Below, piece by piece: positions 58,454 through 64,000 of a stretch of DNA of 64,000 nt. Positions within the stretch are counted from its first letter, which is position 1. Each line of letters opens with the position of its first letter. The notes beneath the pieces were generated by a model, which saw only the letters and a program-made list of their open reading frames with translations, was not told the DNA's origin and searched no databases. Source of the DNA: Paenibacillus albicereus (GTDB lineage: Bacteria > Bacillota > Bacilli > Paenibacillales > Paenibacillaceae); the NCBI RefSeq assembly GCF_012676905.1, contig NZ_CP051428.1:3682001-3746000 (forward strand). Direction: 5' to 3'. Both the position numbers and the translations under genes were made by a program.

Positions 58454-59826
58454 CCGCTCCTCACCCTCTCGATCCGCGCCTTGACGGCCTCCATCAGCGC
58501 ATCTTGGCCGGCGGCTTTGCTCTCAAGCGCTGCGACCGCCTCCTCGTCCATCGTCCCTTCGGCCACCAGCCGCATAACGACGATGCTGCGCGTCTGCCCC
58601 TGGCGGTGGACGCGGGCATTGGCTTGCTGATCCTCCTCGAGGCTCCAGATCTGGTCGAACCACACAACCGTCTGGCAGCTCGACTCCTGCAGGTTCAGGC
58701 CGTGACCGGCACTCTTGGGGTGCAGCAGCAGCAGCGGGATCTCGTCGGCGTTCCAGGCGCGGATATCCTCCGTCCCGTCCTTGCCTTTGCGCAGCGTCCG
58801 GGCTTGCGGGAAGCGCTGCTGGATTCGCGAAAGGCTGTGCTTGAAGTCATAGAACACCATCACCGGCTTGCCTTGCGCCGCCTCGATGATGTCCTCCAGC
58901 GCGTCCAGCTTGGCATCGTGAATCGGCTTGACCCCGCGATCCTCGTCGTAGACGGCGCCGCTGGCCATCTGCCGCAGCTTGTTGCTCAGGACGGCGGCCG
59001 TCTGCGCGACGACATCGGCGTCGACGTATTCCAGCAGCAGCTCCTTCTCCAGCCGCTTGTACAGCTCCGCCGCGGCGCCGCTCATCCGGATCGATACGGT
59101 CCGGTCGATGCGCTCCGGTAGCTCCAGCCAGTCCGCCGCCTTCATGCTCACCGCGATGTCGCTAATTGCCTCGTAGATCCGCTCTTCGGCCTCGCGCTTC
59201 TGGCGCCACTCGTACACGACATGGCCGCTGCGGCTTGCAGCGGTGAAGTAGCGGTCCCGGAAGCCGGTGATGGTCTTGCCGAGGCGCTCGCCCTGATCCA
59301 ACAAGTAGACTTGAGGCCACAAGTCCATCAGGCTGTTCGGCGCCGGTGTGCCCGTCAGGGCGACCAGCCGGCGGATGAACGGCCGGACCCGGCGCAACGC
59401 CTTGAAGCGCTTGGCCTGTGGATTCTTGAAGCTGCTGGACTCGTCGACCACCACCATGTCGAACGGCCACTTGCTGCCGTACTCGCCGACCAACCATTCG
59501 ACATTCTCACGGTTGATGACCCAGATATCGGCCTCGGCCTTCAGCGCCCGCCGGCGGGCATCCACTCCACCCAGCACCTTGCTGATCCGCAGATGCCGCA
59601 GATGATCCCACTTGGCAGTCTCCCGGGCCCACGTGTCGTCGGCGACCCGCAACGGCGCGATAACCAGCACCCGTTCGGCCTCGTAGTAGTCGTTCAGCAG
59701 CTGATCGATCGCCGTCAGCGTGCTCACCGTCTTGCCAAGGCCCATCTCAAGCAGCAGCGCGATGTACTGCGTGTCCAGGATGCGGGCCGTTGCGTATTCC
59801 TGGTATTGGTGCGGCTTGTATCTCAT
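58450..59826 (-). CDS. SNF2-type DEAD/DEAH helicase
   Basis: 458 residues. Motif I 'LLEMGLGKTVSTLTAI', Ia 'RVLVIAPLRVADDTWARE', motif II 'DMVVVDESSSFKN', motif III 'LVALTGTPAPNSLMDLWPQ', motif V 'PLLLLHPKSAGHGLNLQESS', motif VI 'QANARVHRQGQTRSI'. All helicase motifs are intact. It probably remodels DNA-protein complexes or forks during phage replication. It is coupled with both neighbours (4-bp overlaps). Confidence 0.93.
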   Translation of the reverse strand: MRYKPHQYQEYATARILDTQYIALLLEMGLGKTVSTLTAIDQLLNDYYEAERVLVIAPLRVADDTWARETAKWDHLRHLRISKVLGGVDARRRALKAEADIWVINRENVEWLVGEYGSKWPFDMVVVDESSSFKNPQAKRFKALRRVRPFIRRLVALTGTPAPNSLMDLWPQVYLLDQGERLGKTITGFRDRYFTAASRSGHVVYEWRQKREAEERIYEAISDIAVSMKAADWLELPERIDRTVSIRMSGAAAELYKRLEKELLLEYVDADVVAQTAAVLSNKLRQMASGAVYDEDRGVKPIHDAKLDALEDIIEAAQGKPVMVFYDFKHSLSRIQQRFPQARTLRKGKDGTEDIRAWNADEIPLLLLHPKSAGHGLNLQESSCQTVVWFDQIWSLEEDQQANARVHRQGQTRSIVVMRLVAEGTMDEEAVAALESKAAGQDALMEAVKARIERVRSG

Positions 59827-60104
59827 TCTGGCAACTCCTCCTGGACGAACCGATCGATGGCCTCGCGGCTGTCGATCGTGTAATGCCGGTGCCCCATCTC
59901 CTGCAGGATCCGCGCCCAGCGCACCTGCAGCGGCGCCAGTCGGCCGCCCGGCGCTTTCATCTCGACGAATGCGATCCGTCCATCTGGCAGCAGGACGATC
60001 CGGTCAGGGACCCCGGCTTCGCCCGGCGCAGTCCACTTCACGGCGCGGCCGCCGGCAGCTCTGACTCTCCGGACCAGGATCCGTTCCAGCTCGGACTCCT
60101 TCAC
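59823..60104 (-). CDS. VRR-NUC domain nuclease
   Basis: 93 residues, a minimal VRR-NUC protein: 'ELERILVRRVRAAGGRAVKW', 'GEAGVPDRIVLLPDGRIAFV', 'EMKAPGGRLAPLQVRWARIL'. The PD...ExK catalytic set (D in VPDR, E and K in VEMKA) is complete. Such phage nucleases cut branched DNA and are often found next to SNF2-type helicases and VapE/primase genes. ATG is close to GAAGGAG. Confidence 0.92.
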   Translation of the reverse strand: MKESELERILVRRVRAAGGRAVKWTAPGEAGVPDRIVLLPDGRIAFVEMKAPGGRLAPLQVRWARILQEMGHRHYTIDSREAIDRFVQEELPE

Positions 60105-60179
60105 CGTCGTTCCGATCGATTCAAAGCGATCTCCTCCTCTGATGAGCCTGATGCACGCGCACGCGTATTGTACGCTGTA

Positions 60180-60410
60180 GCGCGTTTAACTTACTTTTTC
60201 AATGGCCTATTCCTACTTAACTATACTTTTTATACTTTATAAGAGATTTACTGCATCATCTGCATCAACGCGGGCTGAAGCCTTGGTATGACTGGACTTT
60301 CCTCGATGCAGATAAACCGTTTTTCTCTGCATCGGTTCTGCTTCAACTGCTTCATTTAGTGATGCAGATGATACAGTGGTGATGCAGATAGCCAGGAGCC
60401 TAACTGCATC
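60180..60410. other. candidate replication origin: AT-rich stretch and seven CTGCATC repeats
   Basis: The 295-bp gap between nuclease and primase genes has an AT-rich stretch (60185-60250) followed by seven perfect CTGCATC heptamers. Four are on the plus strand (60251, 60260, 60327, 60404) and three inverted (60305, 60361, 60381), with two near-copies CTGCTTC at 60338 and 60347. This is the iteron-plus-unwinding-element layout of phage origins. The last copy is within the primase 3' end. Confidence 0.58.
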
Positions 60411-62754
60411 GGTCGAAAGCGGTCTGCTGCCCGTAGCCCGGAACCCGAACGCGGCCCTTCACCTCGCGCCATCCTGGAATGCGCCGCATGATGTCGCAGA
60501 TCTCCCGCGCCTCCCAGGGGCGCATATCACCTTTACGCTTGCCGAGGCATTCGACCCAGATCTGGTTGGCGCAGACGCGCTGCCTCGTCTGGCCCGTAGG
60601 GCGCTCCAACTCGTCCGCTTCTTCCGTCTCCAGCCACTCCTGGATGAGGCCGACACGCGGGTCGTCCTCCATGTGCAGACCTTGGATCTTCTTCGCCTCC
60701 GCGTCCACCTCCGGGGAAAACTCCAAGCTTTCTCCCGCTCGGAACGCCCGCAGTGCCTCCGCCCAGATCTGGCCAATCTCGCCGTCCGTCAGCTGCTCGA
60801 AGACGTTCTTCGTGCGCTTTTCCGGATCCACGGTGACGGGCCAGAAACGCCGGTTGCCGGTCGGGTCTTTCAAAAAGTTCCAGTTGTTCGTCGTGCCGAA
60901 GAAGACGCATTTCCGTGGAAAGTCCGTAATGACGCGATCGTAAGCGACGCGGTACTTGTCGCTGCGCTTGGTGATAAACTGCTTGATCTCGTCGACCTCG
61001 GTCTTCGACATGCCCGCCAATTCGCCGAACTCGAAGATCCAGGCCGACTGGAGATGCTCGCCGGCCTCTTTCGTGTCGAAGGACTTCAGCGAGTCGCTGA
61101 ACCAGCGCTGCGCCATCATTTGAACGATCGTGCTTTTATTGGCGCCCTGGGGACCCACGAGAACCAGCATATAGTCGAATTTGCAACCCGGATCATAAAG
61201 CCGCTTGACGGCCGCGACGAACATCTTCCGCGTCGCCTCCCGAACGTAAGCCGTGTCCATCGCGCCGAGGTAATCGACGAACAGCCTGTCCAGCCGAGGC
61301 TGGCCGTCCCACTCCTGCGCCTCCAGGTAGTCGATAATGGGGTGGAACTTGTTCCGCCGCGTGACCTCAGTGAACGCTTTCTTAATCGTCTGAGCTGATC
61401 GGATCTTGTGGAGCTTATCGAACCAGTGGTCCCGCCGGTCGTCGTCCTCGCCGAGCCAGGGTTCGTAGCGGTCTTGCGGCCGGAGACGCCCGCGCCATGG
61501 CAGCGCCTTGCGGATGACCTCCGTATTCCCGAAAGCGTCATAAGCCAGCACGCCCTTCCAGGGGCCGTTCGACAGCAGCAGCTCCACGTTGCCGGCGGTG
61601 GGAAGCGGAGCCCCCGTCTTGTGATGGGTCTCCAGCTGCTCGACCCAGGCATCATCCTCATCTGGCTCCGGGTCACCCGCCGCCGGCTCCGCATCGATAT
61701 CGCCGAACGCCTCCTGGATCTCGGCCATCTTCGCCCGCTTGATCTCCGGCCGCGCCGCGACAAAGTGCTCCATCGCCAAGTGACTCGGCTTTTTCGCATC
61801 CGGCGTGTGCTCCTTGACCCGCTCGTCCAGTTGCCCGAATTTATGGACACGGACCAGGTCAAACAGATTGTAAGTCCGGCCATCGGCAGCCGGGTCGCTG
61901 TCCTGATGGCTGAACGCCAGATCCTGCTCCGGATAGATCTCGAGTCCGTTCGCGGAGGATCCGCCGGCGTAAGTGTAGCGATTCGGCATGCTGCCAGGCG
62001 AGTAGACGTCGGCGAGGAACGTGTCGATGCCCTCCTCGATCGTGAACGTCCGGCAGAACAGCCCGATCGTGCCCTGCTTTTCGCGCGGATCCTGCGCGCG
62101 CTTTGCGGCGAGTGCTGGCGCCTTGTCGCCCGCATGCCGCGGCCACGCCATGACGTCCCGCCAATCCGCGTACATCGCCAGCACGGCGTCGACGTCAAGC
62201 AGCCCCCCATCGGCAAGATGCAGCTCCGGCTCCGCGTCCTTGGAGCAGCTGGGCAGGTACATGAGCCGGTGGACGTCGAACGTCGTCTTGTCCATGTACT
62301 CCATGCCGATCTGCTCCGCTAGCTTGCGGGCGACGGCCGCATACTCGTCGGGCGACAGCGGCCGGCTGCAAGGCGCGATCAGGCGATACTTCGGCGCCGC
62401 CGGCCGGTGGCTATGCGTCGAGTAGATGGCGTAGGCCGTGCCGCCGAGCACCAGCTCGACCGAGAAGAGGAAGCTGTCGTCCGCCCGGTCGATGTCAAGC
62501 GTGATCAGGCTGCGCGTGTCGACGTTCTCCTTCTTGCGGCGGCCGCCGCGGACGAGCCCGCCCACGAAAGCCGGGCCGTCCTTTACTTTGCCGCGCTCGG
62601 CGTTCGACATCTTGTCGTATTGCGCCATCGTCTCCGCCGTCCGGCGGACGCGCTGCAGCCGCTCGACGAACTCGGCCCAGGTCAGGTATTCAGGTTTCCA
62701 CGAGACGTCGGCGCGGTGCTTGCCGAAGCTGATATCGAGCTCGATGTCTTGCAT
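60400..62754 (-). CDS. VapE-type primase/helicase replication protein
   Basis: 784 residues. N-terminal part (30-200) is primase-like: 'RSLITLDIDRADDSFLFSVE', 'AYAIYSTHSHRPAAPKYRLI', 'FDVHRLMYLPSCSKDAE', including the DxD and His motifs of archaeo-eukaryotic primases. The C-terminal half is a VapE-type SF3-like ATPase: Walker A 'LVLVGPQGANKST', 'SAWIFEFGELAGMSKTEVDE', 'KCVFFGTTNNWNFLKDPTGN', 'RRFWPVTV'. A single protein thus primes and unwinds. The candidate origin overlaps its 3' end. Confidence 0.93.
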   Translation of the reverse strand: MQDIELDISFGKHRADVSWKPEYLTWAEFVERLQRVRRTAETMAQYDKMSNAERGKVKDGPAFVGGLVRGGRRKKENVDTRSLITLDIDRADDSFLFSVELVLGGTAYAIYSTHSHRPAAPKYRLIAPCSRPLSPDEYAAVARKLAEQIGMEYMDKTTFDVHRLMYLPSCSKDAEPELHLADGGLLDVDAVLAMYADWRDVMAWPRHAGDKAPALAAKRAQDPREKQGTIGLFCRTFTIEEGIDTFLADVYSPGSMPNRYTYAGGSSANGLEIYPEQDLAFSHQDSDPAADGRTYNLFDLVRVHKFGQLDERVKEHTPDAKKPSHLAMEHFVAARPEIKRAKMAEIQEAFGDIDAEPAAGDPEPDEDDAWVEQLETHHKTGAPLPTAGNVELLLSNGPWKGVLAYDAFGNTEVIRKALPWRGRLRPQDRYEPWLGEDDDRRDHWFDKLHKIRSAQTIKKAFTEVTRRNKFHPIIDYLEAQEWDGQPRLDRLFVDYLGAMDTAYVREATRKMFVAAVKRLYDPGCKFDYMLVLVGPQGANKSTIVQMMAQRWFSDSLKSFDTKEAGEHLQSAWIFEFGELAGMSKTEVDEIKQFITKRSDKYRVAYDRVITDFPRKCVFFGTTNNWNFLKDPTGNRRFWPVTVDPEKRTKNVFEQLTDGEIGQIWAEALRAFRAGESLEFSPEVDAEAKKIQGLHMEDDPRVGLIQEWLETEEADELERPTGQTRQRVCANQIWVECLGKRKGDMRPWEAREICDIMRRIPGWREVKGRVRVPGYGQQTAFDRCS

Positions 62755-62766
62755 AGGTTCACTTCC

Positions 62767-64000
62767 TTAGGCCGGTTGTGCGATCTTGATCTTGCTGCGC
62801 TTCTTCTTCTCGGTGAGCTTAGCTTTCTCGAACGCCGCGACGAAGGCGGCGACGTCCGGCGGCGGCGGGGCGTTCTTCATCCCTCGGCACTGGACGATCC
62901 TTGTGCCGGATACCTCCATCGTATGGTAGGGCTCGTCCAGCGCCGCCGCTCTCCGGATGAGGAGGATCGTCGTCTCGCCCTTGGCGTAGCGATCGGCGTA
63001 CCCGCCGACGCAGTGCGATAGGGCCTTGCCCTCATCGAAGAGCTCGACGCTGCTGACAGCCGGCCGGATGATGAGTCCGTCACGCTCGAAGCCGTAACGC
63101 TTCAGCAGCTCCGGTAGCCGTTCGGCGATCTGCTTGTTGACGCGTTCGTCGTTCACGAGCTTCAGCGCACGACCCGCGAGCTGATGCGCTTCGTGGAGGT
63201 TGTTCGGAAAGAGGACACCGGGCCTGGTGATGTCGCGGCCGAGCTCGCGGCACTCCCGGAGGTAGTCGCGCCAGTCAATCAGCACGGGCGAGCCGGCCGA
63301 GTAGCGGCGCGGATCCCGACGCGCTTGCTTCGCGATATATTTTTTGAGGACAGGCAGCGGCGCGTGTTCGCTCAGCGCCGTCAGTCGCTCTGCATTGAAA
63401 GGGTCGACAAGATCGCAGAGCGTCCGCGCCTCCTCCCAGCTGTAATTGGAACCGTCCTTTTTGGAGATCTGGTACGAGCGGAGCGCGCGCGGCCCGATCG
63501 CGCCGGCCTTGCGCATCTGCTTGATCTCGGCTTTGGTCAGGCGCAGCACGGCCTCAGGCGTCTTGCCGCGCCAGTTGATGGCGCCGTACGTCGAGCCGCC
63601 CGTCAGCTTCGAGACGACAAAGCTGCGGAGCCCGGCCTTGGTGAGGAACTCCATGACGTCGCCGTAGCGCGCCGCCAGGTCGAACGTCTTGACGTAGTCG
63701 TTGACCTCGTAGCTCTCCCACATGCAATACCGAAACGGCGTGCCCTCGACCGCTCGCCGGATGTTGGCTCGGCTGTGGAAGCAGGGCTTGTAGTCCATCG
63801 ACCGCTTCGCCTCCGAAAAGACGCTTGATGTAGCCTGCCAGTTGATGTAGCGGCTCCAGTAGTCGCGGCGCAGCATGCGGCCGCCCTGACCCCACTCGAA
63901 CAGATACATGGCGACGGGCTTGATGACCGTCTCGGTCTCGCGGTAGTTGCCGGAGTAGTCGCGCAGCATGTAAAAGCCACGCGCGATGATCGCCTGCGGG
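62767..64000 (-). CDS. PcfJ-like phage protein (5' end outside window)
   Basis: At least 411 residues; the frame continues past the right edge (…ARGFYMLRDYSG), so the true start is not visible. The C-terminal third has the PcfJ-type signature 'FDEGKALSHCVGGYADRYAK' followed by 'TILLIRRAAALDEPYHTMEV' and 'TRIVQCRGMKNAPP'. PcfJ-like proteins occur in conjugative elements and phages in replication regions; their activity is unknown. It lies 12 bp before the primase ATG, probably in the same operon. Confidence 0.85.
   Translation of the reverse strand, partial: PQAIIARGFYMLRDYSGNYRETETVIKPVAMYLFEWGQGGRMLRRDYWSRYINWQATSSVFSEAKRSMDYKPCFHSRANIRRAVEGTPFRYCMWESYEVNDYVKTFDLAARYGDVMEFLTKAGLRSFVVSKLTGGSTYGAINWRGKTPEAVLRLTKAEIKQMRKAGAIGPRALRSYQISKKDGSNYSWEEARTLCDLVDPFNAERLTALSEHAPLPVLKKYIAKQARRDPRRYSAGSPVLIDWRDYLRECRELGRDITRPGVLFPNNLHEAHQLAGRALKLVNDERVNKQIAERLPELLKRYGFERDGLIIRPAVSSVELFDEGKALSHCVGGYADRYAKGETTILLIRRAAALDEPYHTMEVSGTRIVQCRGMKNAPPPPDVAAFVAAFEKAKLTEKKKRSKIKIAQPA

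Larger units (their letters stand above)
34400..64000. mobile_element. siphovirus-type prophage (left part; continues beyond window)
   Basis: A continuous run of phage genes: replication (primase/helicase, helicase, nuclease), regulator, terminase small and large, SPP1-like portal, head morphogenesis, scaffold, capsid, connectors, tail tube, tail chaperones, tape measure, tail tip, fibre, and lysis (holin, amidase). There is no sheath, so the tail should be long and non-contractile. The PBSX-type terminase with SPP1-type portal suggests headful packaging. The left border is the interrupted cotJC. No integrase is in the visible 29.6 kb. All structural genes recognised look intact, so the prophage may be functional. 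Confidence 0.92.

Noticed and set aside
1-64000. rRNA, tRNA or riboswitch elements
   Set aside because: No stretch showed the conserved sequences or folds that I could support by reading.

Overview
The window comes from a GC-rich, endospore-forming Gram-positive bacterium, most likely Paenibacillus or a close relative. The pointers are three tandem S-layer homology (SLH) domains on a giant exported protein, a run of YheC/YheD-type endospore coat-associated ATP-grasp proteins, a sporulation-type PAS histidine kinase, the 3' end of the coat gene cotJC, and a PBSX/SPP1-like siphovirus prophage. No rRNA or tRNA gene was recognised.

Layout. (1) 1-15.5 kb, minus strand: three very large exported proteins in one direction, namely an Ig-like repeat protein, a 2,500-residue SLH-anchored protein and a GLUG-repeat protein that runs off the left edge. 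(2) 15.6-19.8 kb, minus: a two-component pair. The receptor kinase has a 7TM-DISM-type sensor and an apparently dead first kinase core and receiver ahead of an intact LytS-type kinase. The regulator is a receiver-winged helix-BTAD protein. (3) 20.0-27.7 kb, plus: five YheC/YheD paralogues and a GNAT acetyltransferase, tightly packed. (4) 27.7-30.8 kb: a three-PAS histidine kinase overlapping a HAD phosphatase (minus), then a Pro/Tyr- and Gly/Phe-rich small protein (plus). (5) 30.9-33.6 kb: an AT-rich foreign island with a three-gene toxin-antitoxin-chaperone operon (ADP-ribosyltransferase-like toxin, small acidic antitoxin, SecB-like chaperone) in the order of CmdTAC phage-defence systems. It is bordered by a frameshifted IS30-family element. 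(6) 34.18-34.40 kb: the last 70 or so codons of cotJC, cut off exactly where a prophage begins. (7) 34.4-64 kb: the prophage, which continues past the right edge.

The prophage reads mostly on the minus strand. From right to left it has a PcfJ-like protein, a VapE-type primase/helicase, a candidate origin with seven CTGCATC repeats, a VRR-NUC nuclease, an SNF2-type helicase, a zinc-finger protein, an ArpU-like late regulator, four phased repeats likely to be its target, and an Acb2-like anti-CBASS protein. Next come the terminases, portal, head, connector, tail tube, a tail chaperone pair with a -1 frameshift, tape measure and tail fibre genes. The end holds a lysis cassette and a small regulatory cluster of HTH and ribbon-helix-helix genes with palindromic operators next to the cotJC junction. 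No integrase lies in the visible part, so it is probably at the other end.

Two themes link the regions. The host carries a probable anti-phage operon only about 2 kb from a resident prophage that itself carries a probable counter-defence gene. The prophage also splits a sporulation coat gene, the arrangement seen in elements that excise during sporulation to restore the gene.
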